The notes: a model not told the origin generated them from the sequence alone. Counted from the first letter of the stretch, positions 32,727 to 41,160 are shown. The stretch: DNA of 64,000 nt from Cohnella fermenti (GCF_004801405.1 NZ_SSOB01000040.1:1-64000), one strand, 5' to 3'. Program-made: numbers and translations.

Positions 32727-33269
32727 ATGAAAGCAACCGGGATTGTACGTCGCATTGATGACCTCGGTCGGGTCGTTATTCCAAAGGAAATTCGCCGCAC
32801 GCTCCGCATTCGCGAAGGAGATCCGCTCGAGATCTTCGTCGATCGGGATGGGGAAGTTATTCTCAAGAAGTATTCGCCGATAGGCGAGCTGGGCGACTTC
32901 GCCAAGGAATACGCCGAGTCGTTGCACGAGAGCACGGGGCACACGGCCATTATCTCGGATCGGGATACGTTCATTGCCGTGGCCGGCGCCTCGAAGAAGG
33001 AATACATGGACAAGCCCGTAGGCGGCTTGCTCGAGAACTGCATGGACAATCGCAAAATTATCGTCGAATCCCAATCCGGCAGCTTCGAAATTCTGCGCGA
33101 TACCGCCGAGACGTTCAGCTCGTTCGCGATGGCTCCGATCGTCGCGGGCGGCGACCCGATCGGCACGGTTATTCTGATCAGCAAGGACGACGGCGTGAAG
33201 ATGGGCGAGATGGAGAGCAAGATGGTCGAGACGGCCGCGGGCTTCCTGGCCAAGCAGATGGAACAATAA
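32727..33269 (+). CDS. spoVT: Stage V sporulation regulator SpoVT
   Basis: 180 residues. The N-terminal AbrB-type DNA-binding domain (MKATGIVRRIDDLGRVVIPK) is followed by a GAF-like effector domain (about 55-178). SpoVT tunes sigma-G-dependent forespore genes. The ribosome site is weak (GGGGCAACACGAG). The frame remains open to 32574, but the ATG at 32727 gives the exact family start. It is a paralogue in domain of AbrB at 11652. Confidence 0.95.
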   Translation: MKATGIVRRIDDLGRVVIPKEIRRTLRIREGDPLEIFVDRDGEVILKKYSPIGELGDFAKEYAESLHESTGHTAIISDRDTFIAVAGASKKEYMDKPVGGLLENCMDNRKIIVESQSGSFEILRDTAETFSSFAMAPIVAGGDPIGTVILISKDDGVKMGEMESKMVETAAGFLAKQMEQ

Positions 33270-33336
33270 GCAATTCGGCTCGCTCGGGTATCGATCCGGA
33301 CAGGATGGAAGCGATACCAGATCATCCAATCCGCGT

Positions 33337-33390
33337 AAAAAAGCTTCCCGGAGGTGTTCTCACCCTTGTCGGCGGAGCTTTTTTCCATGG
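33337..33390. terminator. Bidirectional terminator after spoVT
   Basis: AAAAAAGCT (33337-33345) and AGCTTTTTT (33376-33384) pair, with a 30-base interior that can form extra CCG / CGG pairs. T tracts lie on both strands. A TATAAT at 33460-33465 follows, a probable -10 element for the next gene. Confidence 0.6.
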
Positions 33391-33520
33391 TGGCGGGCGT
33401 TCATGCGAGGATGGGCGCCTCCGGCGGGAGGCGGGACGAGACATAAGCGCCGACTGTGGTATAATGCTTCGTGGATGGTTACCCAATCTTTGCGTTAGTT
33501 ATCGGGGAAAGGAACGCGCC

Positions 33521-35257
33521 ATGAAGACGGACAGGAGGGAAGCGTCCGCCGGAGGCTCGGTCGTGTGGCGGGGAGCGGCGATTCTGGGAGGGGCCGCGCT
33601 GCTCTCGAAGCTGATTGGCACGCTTCAGAAGATCCCGCTGCAGAACCTGGCGGGCGATCAGGTATTCGGCCTGTACAGCGCCGTCTATTCGCTGGCGGTC
33701 ATGTGGATGACGCTCGCGTCGGCCGGCGTCCCGATCGCGGTATCCGCGCTTGTCGCGGAGCGGGAAGCGGCGGGCGACTCGGCGGGCGCCCGCAGGGTGC
33801 TCCGCAGCTCGCTCGCCCTGCTCTCGGGCAGCGGCCTGGCCGCGTTCGCGATTCTGTTCCTCGGAGCGGACGCGTTCGCGCGCTGGATGGGCGTGAGCGA
33901 GGCGGCAGACGCCATCCGCGCGTCATCGCTGGCGCTGCTCTTCGCGCCGATGACGGCGGCGCTGCGCGGCTATTCCCAGGGCCGGCTGCGCATGGTCGGC
34001 CCGGCGGCGTCCCAGCTCGCGGAGCAGACGGCCCGCGTCGCGTTCATGCTGATCGCCCTGCTGTGGGCGATCGAGCGGGCTTGGTCGCCGGGCGCGACGG
34101 CCGCCGCCGTGCATGGCGGCCTCGCGGTCGGAGGAGCCGCGGGGCTGGCGGCCATCGCCGCGTGGCTCCTGCGGGAGCGGCGGCGGGCGAGCGGGGAGGG
34201 CGGGAAGCCGGGGAAGAGCGGCGGCGGGAAGCGGAGCGGAGGGAATTCGGAATACGGGGAGGCGCGGCTTGCGTTGCTCCGCCGGATCGCCGCCGTTGCG
34301 CTGCCGATCGCGGCCAGCTCCGTCGTCGCCCCGCTGTTCGGGCTGATCGACGCGTTCACGCTGCCTCGCTTGCTGCAGAGCGCAGGCGCGACGGCCGGCG
34401 AGGCGATGGCTTCGTTCGGCGAGTACAATCGCGGCATCGCGCTGCTGCAGTTGATCGTCATGGCGGCGGGTGCCGCCGGCGGCGCGCTCGTTCCGGCGAT
34501 GACGGCGGCGCGGACGCGCGGCGATCGAACCGGCGAGCGGGAGCAGGCGGCATTCGCGCTTCGGCTCGGCTGGCTGTTCGGCGCTGCCGCAGCGATCGGA
34601 CTGGCGATTCTGGCGCGACCGATCAACGTGATGCTGTTCGCCGACGACCGCGGCACGGCGGCGATGGCGCTGCTGGCGTTCGCGGCTCTCGGCGGCACGC
34701 TTCAGGCCGTGTACGCCTCGCTGCTTCAAGGGCTGGGCGATCTTCGCTCGCCCGCGCTCAATCTCGCCGTCGCGGTGCTGCTCAAGGCGGCGCTCAACGC
34801 GCTGCTGGCGCCGAGCCTCGGCATCGGCGGCGCTGCGCTTGCCGCGCTCGCGGCGTACGGTGCTGCCGCGCTGCTGAACGCGCTCGCACTGCGCCGTCGC
34901 CTGCCGCCGCGCGCCGTTGCGGCTGGCGCAGGCACGGCTGGCGCTGCGGCGGCGGGCTCGCCCGCGCGCGGAGCTTGGCGGCTCGCGCTCGCGCTGGCCG
35001 CCATGGCGGCGGCCGCGGGCTTGCTCGCGGCGCTGCTGGAGGGGCTTACGCGCGGCCTTGCGCCGCGCGCCGCCGCGCTGTTGACTGCGCTGCCGAGCAT
35101 TGCGGCAGGCGCTGCGGCGTTCGCCGCGGCGCTCGTCGCCGGCGGCGCCGTCGCTCCGCGCGAATGGCGGGCGCTGCCCGGCTGCGGCGCCGGTTCGCGA
35201 GTCGACCGCCTGCTGCTTCGCCTGCGCGCCGGGCGCTATGAAGACCTGAATCCATGA
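33521..35257 (+). CDS. yabM: YabM-like polysaccharide biosynthesis / flippase protein (SpoVB/MurJ superfamily)
   Basis: 578 residues with about 14 hydrophobic segments, MOP-superfamily flippase type. The N-terminal block GGAALLSKLIGTLQKIPLQN and the GLYSAVYSL motif resemble YabM and SpoVB, which are linked to lipid-linked precursor translocation. The ATG at 33521 (GGGGAAAGGAA upstream) is chosen over the longer open frame from 33305. Composition is strikingly Ala-rich and GC-rich, especially after residue 440, with long Ala/Gly/Leu runs and an extended Gly/Lys/Arg-rich loop near residues 225-245. It sits between spoVT and yabN as in B. subtilis. Confidence 0.85.
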   Translation: MKTDRREASAGGSVVWRGAAILGGAALLSKLIGTLQKIPLQNLAGDQVFGLYSAVYSLAVMWMTLASAGVPIAVSALVAEREAAGDSAGARRVLRSSLALLSGSGLAAFAILFLGADAFARWMGVSEAADAIRASSLALLFAPMTAALRGYSQGRLRMVGPAASQLAEQTARVAFMLIALLWAIERAWSPGATAAAVHGGLAVGGAAGLAAIAAWLLRERRRASGEGGKPGKSGGGKRSGGNSEYGEARLALLRRIAAVALPIAASSVVAPLFGLIDAFTLPRLLQSAGATAGEAMASFGEYNRGIALLQLIVMAAGAAGGALVPAMTAARTRGDRTGEREQAAFALRLGWLFGAAAAIGLAILARPINVMLFADDRGTAAMALLAFAALGGTLQAVYASLLQGLGDLRSPALNLAVAVLLKAALNALLAPSLGIGGAALAALAAYGAAALLNALALRRRLPPRAVAAGAGTAGAAAAGSPARGAWRLALALAAMAAAAGLLAALLEGLTRGLAPRAAALLTALPSIAAGAAAFAAALVAGGAVAPREWRALPGCGAGSRVDRLLLRLRAGRYEDLNP

Positions 35258-35283
35258 GACCAGACAGGGAAGGATGATGGACG

Positions 35284-36765
35284 ATGTCCCCCTCCATTAC
35301 GATCGTCGGACTTGGCTCCGGCGGCGAAGATCAATTAACGCTAGGCATCCTGAAGCGGCTGGAGGGCTCTTCCTTGCGGTTCGCCCGCACGGGCGAGCAT
35401 CCGGCTATATTCGATCTGGCCGCCCGCGGCATCGTCTTCGAGACGTTCGACGCTCTCTACGAGAGCCTGGACGGCTTCGAGGAAGTGTACGACGCCATTG
35501 CGGATAAGCTGCTGAACTTGGCGAATGAGCATCCTTCTGGTAGGATTATTTACGCCGTTCCCGGTCACCCGATGGTCGCGGAACGAACGGTTCAGTTGCT
35601 GCGCGCCCGCAGCCCGGAGCGAGGCGTCTCGCTTGAGGTGCTCGGCGGCGAGAGCTTCCTCGACGAGGCGTTCGTCCGGCTTGGCTTCGATCCGATCGAG
35701 GGCTTCCAGCTCCTCGACGCTTCCGAGCTTCGCCGCGAGCTCCTTCGCCCGCAGCTTCACACGGTCATCGGCCAAGTCTACGACGAGTTCACCGCCTCGG
35801 ACGTGAAACTGAGCCTCATGAACGTCTATCCGGACGACCATCCGGTCGTTGTCGGCCAATCGCTCGGCGTACCCGGCGAGGAGAGAATCCGCCGGATTCC
35901 GCTGCACGAGCTGGATCGGCTGGACAGCTACGGCAACCTGACCCTCGTCTACGTCGCCGCAAGCGATGACCCGAGCCTTCGCCGCCGCTCGTTCGAGCGG
36001 CTGCACGAGATCGTCTCGATCCTTCGCAGCCCGGAAGGCTGCCCGTGGGATCGCGAGCAGACGCACTCCTCGATCCGCAAGAACTTCATCGAGGAGACGT
36101 TCGAGGCGATCGAAGCGCTCGACAACGACGACCCCGACGGCATGAGGGAAGAGTTCGGCGACGTTATTCTGCAAGTGCTTCTTCACAGCCAGATGGAAGA
36201 AGAGCTCGGCTCGTTCGACGCGTTCGATGTGCTTGCGGAGCTGAACGACAAGCTGATCTTCCGCCACCCGCATGTGTTCGGGGGAGAGAACGCCCAGGAC
36301 GCGGAGGACGCTCTGCGCAACTGGGAGGCGATGAAGGCGGAAGAGAAGAAGCGCAAGGGCATCGCGGAGCGCACGTCCCTGCTGGATGGAATGCCGAAGG
36401 ATCTGCCCGCCTTGCCGAGATCGTTCAAGCTGCAGAAGAAGGCGGCTTCCGTCGGCTTCGATTGGCCGGACTTGTCCGGCGCGCTTGCGAAGGTAGAGGA
36501 AGAGCTGGCCGAGCTGAAGCAGTCCGTCTCCGGCGAATCCAAGGATCGTCAGAAGGAAGAGCTGGGCGACCTGCTGTTCGCGGTCGTCAACGTCTCGAGA
36601 TTCATCAAGTCCGATCCGGAGGAAGCTCTAGCGAATACCAATCGTAAGTTTGTCTCTCGATTCCAATATATCGAAGAGCAATTACGTATAAGAGATCGCT
36701 CTTTTGACGAGACTGATTTAACAGAGATGGAAGAATGGTGGCAGCAGGCCAAAGGCCGCGAATAA
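35284..36765 (+). CDS. yabN: YabN: tetrapyrrole methylase-like and MazG nucleotide pyrophosphohydrolase fusion
   Basis: 493 residues. Residues 1-230 form a SAM-dependent tetrapyrrole-methylase-like domain (TIVGLGSGGEDQLTLGI, YAVPGHPMVAERTV). Residues 245-490 hold two MazG repeats, with EGCPWDREQTHSSIRKNFIEE and the metal-binding EE..E..D pattern, then EELGDLLFAVVNVSRF. MazG hydrolyses non-canonical or excess NTPs; the role of the N-terminal domain is not known. GGAAGGATG is the ribosome site. Order yabM-yabN-hup-rqcP is close to B. subtilis. Confidence 0.92.
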   Translation: MSPSITIVGLGSGGEDQLTLGILKRLEGSSLRFARTGEHPAIFDLAARGIVFETFDALYESLDGFEEVYDAIADKLLNLANEHPSGRIIYAVPGHPMVAERTVQLLRARSPERGVSLEVLGGESFLDEAFVRLGFDPIEGFQLLDASELRRELLRPQLHTVIGQVYDEFTASDVKLSLMNVYPDDHPVVVGQSLGVPGEERIRRIPLHELDRLDSYGNLTLVYVAASDDPSLRRRSFERLHEIVSILRSPEGCPWDREQTHSSIRKNFIEETFEAIEALDNDDPDGMREEFGDVILQVLLHSQMEEELGSFDAFDVLAELNDKLIFRHPHVFGGENAQDAEDALRNWEAMKAEEKKRKGIAERTSLLDGMPKDLPALPRSFKLQKKAASVGFDWPDLSGALAKVEEELAELKQSVSGESKDRQKEELGDLLFAVVNVSRFIKSDPEEALANTNRKFVSRFQYIEEQLRIRDRSFDETDLTEMEEWWQQAKGRE

Positions 36766-36957
36766 CGGGCTGTAGGACCTTCTGACCGCATCATTCTAGG
36801 CATTTCATCATATTTCGCGATTTTTTTTGTGAAGAAGCAGGATTTTTTTAACAGAGGACAGAATACTATTCATCGAGTCGCTGCAAACCTGAGATTCCAT
36901 GCGCCCCAAGGCGTTTGGGCCAACAATTCAACCATATTTTTGGGAGGTATTTTTATT

Positions 36958-37230
36958 ATGAACAAGACAGACCTGATCAACAACATCGCCGACAAGAGCG
37001 GCTTGACGAAGAAGGATGTCGAATCCGTGCTGAACGGCTTCCTGGGCGAAGTATCCGATGCTCTCGCCAAGGGCGACAAGGTTCAACTGATCGGCTTCGG
37101 CACGTTCGAGACCCGCAGCCGTTCCGGCCGTGTGGGCCGCAACCCGCAAACGGGCAAGACGATCGAGATCGCAGCTTCCAAGGTTCCTGCGTTCAAGGCC
37201 GGCAACAAGCTGAAGGATGCCGTCAAGTAA
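36958..37230 (+). CDS. hup: DNA-binding protein HU
   Basis: 90 residues, the full HU length. MNKTDLINNIADKSGLTKKD, the GFGTF beta turn, and the DNA-contacting arm RSGRVGRNPQTGKTIEI are all present. HU bends and compacts DNA. GGGAGGT lies nine bases before the ATG. The frame is open from 36829, but that extension has no ribosome site. The upstream 190 bases are A/T-rich and probably hold the promoter. It is separated by only three bases from rqcP. Confidence 0.95.
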   Translation: MNKTDLINNIADKSGLTKKDVESVLNGFLGEVSDALAKGDKVQLIGFGTFETRSRSGRVGRNPQTGKTIEIAASKVPAFKAGNKLKDAVK

Positions 37231-37233
37231 TCG

Positions 37234-37506
37234 ATGCGCCTCGATAAATACCTGAAGGTGTCGCGCCTCATCAAGCGCCGCACCGTCGCGAAGGACGTGT
37301 CCGATCAAGGGCGCGTCCTTCTCAACGGAAGGGAAGCGAAGCCGGGAAGTGTCGTGAAAGTCGGAGACACGCTCGAGATCGGCTTCGGCCAGAAAATTCT
37401 GACCGTAAGGATCGAGCAGACCGCGGATTCGGCCCGGAAGGAAAACGCGGAAGCGATGTACACGATCCTGAAGGAGGAGACTCGCAAGAGCGAGCCTCTG
37501 CTGTAG
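37234..37506 (+). CDS. rqcP: RqcP (YabO), S4-domain ribosome quality-control factor
   Basis: 90 residues with an S4 RNA-binding domain: MRLDKYLKVSRLIKRRTVAK, DQGRVLLNGREAKPG and VKVGDTLEIGFG. RqcP works with RqcH to add C-terminal alanine tails on stalled nascent chains on the 50S subunit. It is tightly linked to hup upstream and ends at a strong terminator. Confidence 0.93.
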   Translation: MRLDKYLKVSRLIKRRTVAKDVSDQGRVLLNGREAKPGSVVKVGDTLEIGFGQKILTVRIEQTADSARKENAEAMYTILKEETRKSEPLL

Positions 37507-37515
37507 CAGAAGGAG

Positions 37516-37562
37516 AAACCCGCCCCAGCCGGCCGCTCGGCCGCTTGGAGGCGGGTTTTTTG
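37516..37562 (+). terminator. Terminator of rqcP
   Basis: Outer stem AAACCCGCC / GGCGGGTTT and an inner CGGCCG / CGGCCG stem are followed by a T run, nine bases after the rqcP stop. Confidence 0.88.
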
Positions 37563-37835
37563 CGATTTTCCACACCTATCCCCGGCCTCGTTCCCTCCCC
37601 GCGCCAAATCTATGTGATTTTTCGCATACATTCCGCCTCGCAGCCCTCTCCGGACCCAATCTATGTGGTTTTTCACATATATCGCGCCTCGCACCCCCTC
37701 CCCGCGCCCAATCTATGTGGTTTTTCACATATATCGCGCCTCGCACCCACTCCCCGTGCCCAATCTATGTGATTTTTCACATATATCGCGCCTCGCACCC
37801 ACTCCCCGTGCCCAATCTATGTGATTTTTCGCATA
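37560..37835. repeat. Palindrome array E (five clear units, one degenerate)
   Basis: TATGTGATTTTTCACATA-type palindromes begin at 37611, 37662, 37714, 37766 and 37818, that is 51, 52, 52 and 52 bases apart. A degenerate unit lies one period earlier at 37560. The core is the reverse complement of that in copies A-D. The sequence between units is also repeated (TATCGCGCCTCGCACC and CCCAATC flanks), so this is a tandem repeat and not a CRISPR array. It lies between rqcP and yabP. Confidence 0.88.
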
Positions 37836-37849
37836 TATCGCGCCTCGTC

Positions 37850-38090
37850 CCTTCCTCCGGGGGCCTCCATGCCGGGCCATCCTCTCGAGGGCACTCCTCG
37901 AACATCGCGTCCCGCCGCCGGCCCTTCCCCTCAATCTCCCATCTTCTCAATCTCCCGCCTCGATTATCGCGCCCGCGCCTTCCTCTCAACCGCCCGCCCG
38001 GATGCTGTGCCCCGGCGCCGCGTTATCCTCTCGGGTATCGCGCTCCCACCATCCCCTCCGCCCCTCCGCGCAAAATGCGGCCGCTCCGAC
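37850..38090. repeat. Pyrimidine-rich low-complexity tract after array E
   Basis: The plus strand is dominated by C and T in words such as CCTCTC, CCCGCC and TCTCCC. No repeat unit is regular and no gene is supported. With array E it fills the 709-base gap between rqcP and yabP; the last 120 bases before yabP probably carry its promoter, but no convincing sigma-E match was found. Confidence 0.5.
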
Positions 38091-38215
38091 GCCTTTCTTT
38101 TCCCCCCATACGCTCGGTTTCACTTCTATTCCAACGGGGTATTAAGGGAACGGGACTGTCTGTTCTAATTCCGATCTCCCTTCCATAAGCTAGTCTCATA
38201 AGGAGGGGACGTGCC

Positions 38216-38497
38216 ATGGAGCAAGGCAAGAACGCGAAGCGGCAGGAGATCCGGATGCTGAATCGCAAGGTCATGGACATCACCGGCGTAAGCAACGTGG
38301 AGAGCTTCGACAATGAGGAGTTTCTTCTGGAGACGGAATGCGGGTTCCTCACGGTGCGCGGGCAGAATCTTCACATGAAGAATCTAAGCCTGGAGCAGGG
38401 GATGGTCACGATCGAAGGATTCATCCATTCCCTCGTCTACCTCGACGGGAATACGGCCGGGAAGTCCAAGGGGCTGTTCGGGAAGTTGTTCAAGTGA
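38216..38497 (+). CDS. yabP: Sporulation protein YabP
   Basis: 93 residues of the YabP/YqfC family, with LNRKVMDITGVSNVESFDNEEFLLETECG-type sequence and the RGQNLHMKNLSLEQG block. In B. subtilis it is made in the mother cell under sigma-E and is needed for spore formation at the coat assembly stage. AAGGAGGGG is the ribosome site. The stop overlaps the yabQ start (GTGA), so the pair is translationally coupled. Confidence 0.93.
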   Translation: MEQGKNAKRQEIRMLNRKVMDITGVSNVESFDNEEFLLETECGFLTVRGQNLHMKNLSLEQGMVTIEGFIHSLVYLDGNTAGKSKGLFGKLFK

Positions 38498-39087
38498 ACG
38501 CGGCGATGCATTGGAATACGATCGGGGCCATGCTCCTGTGCGGACTCGCCATGGGTGTGTTCTTCGATGCCTATCGGGTTGCCTGTTATCGGTTCTCGGT
38601 GAGCCGCTGGATGATTCCCGGCTTCGATATCGCTTATTGGATGCTTGCGACGTTCATGGTGTTCCACACCCTCCTTAACAGCAACTTCGGCGAAGTGCGG
38701 GTATACGTGTTCCTCGGGATCGGAATCGGGATCTCGGGTTATTTCGCCCTGCTCAGCCCGAAAGTCCTCAAGGTTATCCGCTTCCTGTTCCGGGTTGTGG
38801 AGCAAACGGCGCTTGGGGTGTGGCGAACGGTTAGGGCGATCGTTATCGTTCCGCTGCTGTGGCTTACGCGCGTGCTCGCCTGGATCATGGAGACGCTGTT
38901 CATCGTGACGGCGGTGATTGTGCTGTGGACGTTGCGGCTGCTGGCGAAGCCTCTCGGAGGACTGGGGCGCTGGCTATGGACAAGGCTCCTGCCTGTGCGG
39001 AGGATGCTGAGTCCGGCCGTCCGGTGGGCGGGAAGGGCACGGGACAAGTGGCGCCAGATCAAGGAAGTATTCCGGCGCAAGTCCTAG
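38494..39087 (+). CDS. yabQ: Spore cortex biosynthesis membrane protein YabQ
   Basis: 197 residues with four to five transmembrane segments (about 8-24, 40-62, 68-90, 108-150) and a basic C-terminal tail. YabQ is needed for spore cortex formation in B. subtilis. The GTG at 38494 overlaps the yabP stop; an ATG at 38506 (MHWNTIGAML) is an alternative. The pair yabP-yabQ precedes divIC, the conserved order. Confidence 0.88.
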   Translation: MNAAMHWNTIGAMLLCGLAMGVFFDAYRVACYRFSVSRWMIPGFDIAYWMLATFMVFHTLLNSNFGEVRVYVFLGIGIGISGYFALLSPKVLKVIRFLFRVVEQTALGVWRTVRAIVIVPLLWLTRVLAWIMETLFIVTAVIVLWTLRLLAKPLGGLGRWLWTRLLPVRRMLSPAVRWAGRARDKWRQIKEVFRRKS

Positions 39088-39233
39088 AATCGACAACATT
39101 CGGAGCGTAACCGTGACGCAAGAAGGATATTTTCGACTTGTGAGCTGTGGTATACTATTTCCACCTACATCGTCGATCGGACATCTCGCGATTGATTTAT
39201 GGAATAAGGTGGACAGAGGGGGGAGCTTGGAAC

Positions 39234-39542
39234 GTGGCATCGAATACGGCGGCATCGGCGGCATCGGTTGGATTGCGCAGACGGCTCAAGCTTCTCCTGA
39301 CGGTTGTTGTCCTCTTTATGAGCTGGGCCGCGTACACCTTGGTTGTTCAATACAATCAAGCGACCGAACGGACCGGACAGTTGGTCGAAGCGAAGAAGCA
39401 GTTGAGCGATGCCCAGGCGAAGAACTTGTCGCTCAAGCAGGAGATCGCTCGGCTTAACGATCCGGAATACGTCGGCCAGATCGCCCGCAAGGAGCAAGGA
39501 ATGAGGCTTCCCGGAGAGAAATCGATTCAGGTCGAGCAATAA
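39234..39542 (+). CDS. divIC: Cell-division protein DivIC (FtsB family)
   Basis: 102 residues. A short basic cytoplasmic N-terminus precedes one transmembrane segment (about 19-38) and an extracellular coiled coil (about 42-80, AKKQLSDAQAKNLSLKQEI). The conserved NDPEYVGQIARKEQG motif ends the protein. DivIC acts with FtsL and DivIB in the divisome. The GTG at 39234 has GAGGGGGGAG upstream; the open frame reaches 39147 without a better start. A TATACT at 39151-39156 is a possible -10 element. Confidence 0.9.
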   Translation: MASNTAASAASVGLRRRLKLLLTVVVLFMSWAAYTLVVQYNQATERTGQLVEAKKQLSDAQAKNLSLKQEIARLNDPEYVGQIARKEQGMRLPGEKSIQVEQ

Positions 39543-39597
39543 TGGCCATATGAAGGCTTAATGCCGCAAGACGGGCTCTGATGAGGGCGAACGTCGG

Positions 39598-39627
39598 TTG
39601 ACCTTGCTTTTCCGGATCGGTTATAAT
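39598..39627 (+). promoter_or_regulatory. Sigma-A promoter of yabR
   Basis: TTGACC (39598-39603) and TATAAT (39622-39627) have an 18-base spacer, about 60 bases before the yabR start. Confidence 0.7.
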
Positions 39628-39689
39628 CGGCATAGCCGGACTTATAATTCGCTCGGCACACTTATGTTCAGGGAGGAACATCGGTTTTT

Positions 39690-40127
39690 ATGGCCATTGA
39701 AGTGGGCTCCAAATTGGAGGGTAAGGTCACTGGCATCACGCACTTCGGAGCGTTCGTGGATCTGTCGGGAGGCGTTACGGGCCTCGTGCATATCTCGGAG
39801 ATCGCCGATAGCTATGTCAAGGACGTTCATGAGCATCTGAAGATTAATGACGTCGTCACTGTCAAGGTAATCAATGTCGACAAGGACGGCAAGATCGGAC
39901 TGTCCATCCGTCAAGCGGTGGATAAGCCTCCGGAATTGCAGCAACAGCAACCCCCACGCGGACCGCGCGGCGATCGGGGCGGTCGCCCCTTCAAGCCAAG
40001 CGGAGCTGGCCGAGCTACCTTCGATGACAAGCTATCCCGGTTCCTCAAGGACAGTGAAGAGAGATTGACCAGCTACAAGAAGAATACCGAATCCAAGAGG
40101 GGTGGCCGCGGCGGACGTCGTTCCTAA
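39690..40127 (+). CDS. yabR: S1-domain RNA-binding protein YabR
   Basis: 145 residues. An S1 OB-fold domain (about 3-75: VGSKLEGKVTGITHFGAFVD, GLVHISEIADSYVKD, GKIGLSIRQA) is followed by a Gln/Pro/Arg/Gly-rich basic linker and a short conserved C-terminal segment (FDDKLSRFLKDSEERLTSYK). It probably binds RNA on the ribosome or mRNA; no precise role is known. GGGAGGA is the ribosome site. In B. subtilis tRNA genes lie between yabR and spoIIE; none are seen here. Confidence 0.92.
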   Translation: MAIEVGSKLEGKVTGITHFGAFVDLSGGVTGLVHISEIADSYVKDVHEHLKINDVVTVKVINVDKDGKIGLSIRQAVDKPPELQQQQPPRGPRGDRGGRPFKPSGAGRATFDDKLSRFLKDSEERLTSYKKNTESKRGGRGGRRS

Positions 40128-40161
40128 TCTGCGTGCTCCTTCGATATAGAATGCGGAAGAT

Positions 40162-40189
40162 CCGGGCCCGGAAGGGGTCCGGGTTTTTT
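40162..40189 (+). terminator. Terminator of yabR
   Basis: CCGGGCCC / GGGTCCGG (one G-U pair) with a short loop is followed by six T residues, 35 bases after the yabR stop. Confidence 0.82.
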
Positions 40190-40337
40190 GTCGCGCTTAT
40201 AGCCGCAGATGTACAACAACGCCGCCCTATCGAGGGCCGCTTCCGCCGCTGAAGGTTGTCGGCTGAGCCGTGGCGCCCCGTTCGAGCGATGACCGGAGGG
40301 ACGAAGGTTGCCGAAGCCGCCGGGGGGTCCAGGGTTT

Positions 40338-40510
40338 TATGTGAAAATTCACATTGGCGAGGCTCGATAGTGGGCAGTTTGGGCGGTTCTATGTGAAAAA
40401 TAGCATAAATGGAGAAAATTCTGGCTCGAGTTGCCGAATGTATGCCAAAAATCACATAAAACGCTGCGATTGCCCCCTCCTCCATTCCGATGAATGTGAA
40501 AAATCATATA
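40338..40510. repeat. Dispersed palindrome repeat, copy C (four units)
   Basis: Units begin at 40338, 40390, 40441 and 40493 (spacings 52, 51, 52), identical to copy B. First unit TATGTGAAAATTCACATT, second TATGTGAAAAATAGCATA (both the same as in copy B), last AATGTGAAAAATCATATA. The shared GTGGGCAGTTTGGGCGGTT-type text between units 1 and 2 shows descent from one element. Confidence 0.88.
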
Positions 40511-40559
40511 AAATCCCAAATTCCAGGCGGCAAACCGCAACTGAGCCACCTCGCTCCAT

Positions 40560-40850
40560 CTGATGTGTTCCCGCCAGGCCCGCGCTCCAACTCACCAGCG
40601 GTCCGTAACCAGTCCACCAGCAGCCCCCCGTCAGTCCGCCCCCGTTCCCACCCTTCCGCAGCTCGTCCCAACTCGTCTGCAGTCCTTCAGTAACCTGCTC
40701 TAACCTGCTCCAACTCGTCCGCCACCCTCCCGCATCTCGTCTCAACCCTTCTGCCCCTCGTCCGCAACCCTTCCGCCACCTTCCACCACCCGCCCCAACC
40801 CGTCCACCATCGGCCCGCCGCTCGTTCGTCGATCGCTGCCCCAATTCTGG
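40560..40850. repeat. Pyrimidine-rich degenerate tract after copy C
   Basis: Irregular repeats of CAACTCGTCC, CCTGCTC and CCGCC-type words follow copy C. A long reverse frame through them is Gly/Arg/Trp-rich and lacks a ribosome site, so it is not called. With copy C this explains most of the 1.07-kb gap before spoIIE. The part 40850-41120 is ordinary-looking DNA with weak 0A-box resemblances (for example TGTCGGAAA at 41095). Confidence 0.5.
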
Positions 40851-41125
40851 ACATCCCGCGCGCAAAAATAGATCGTTCGGAGGGGGAGAAAAGAGGAGAG
40901 GTTTCGCGGTCTTCCGGCAATGGACGTGTTGCAAACGCTTTATCGATTGCGAGTCTTGTTGTCGGAATGGAACGTAATGCCGACAGATTAAGCCCTCGAT
41001 CCGGCTTCGCGAGCGGTATGCGAAACGGCGAGAGCCCTTGCCGGACAAGGGATCTCGGGATTCGCGAATAGCGTCGTCCCGCCCCCCTGCTCCCTGTCGG
41101 AAAAAACTTCTGCCAAGCAGGCGGC

Positions 41126-41160
41126 TTCTGACAAACTTTCATAAATGCCGCTCCTATAAT
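41126..41160 (+). promoter_or_regulatory. Spo0A-type promoter of spoIIE
   Basis: TATAAT (41155-41160) is preceded, across an unusually long gap of 21 bases after the CTGACA-like box (41128-41133), by TTCTGACAA (41126-41134). The latter reads TTGTCAGAA on the other strand, a near match to a 0A box. A 21-22 bp spacing with a 0A box at the -35 region is the hallmark of Spo0A-activated sigma-A promoters such as spoIIE and spoIIG. Confidence 0.65.

Noticed and set aside
37611..37835. Possible CRISPR array (short palindromic repeats at regular spacing)
   Set aside because: The sequences between palindromes are nearly identical to each other, the repeats are A/T-rich and imperfect, and no cas gene is present. 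It is a tandem repeat related to the dispersed element.
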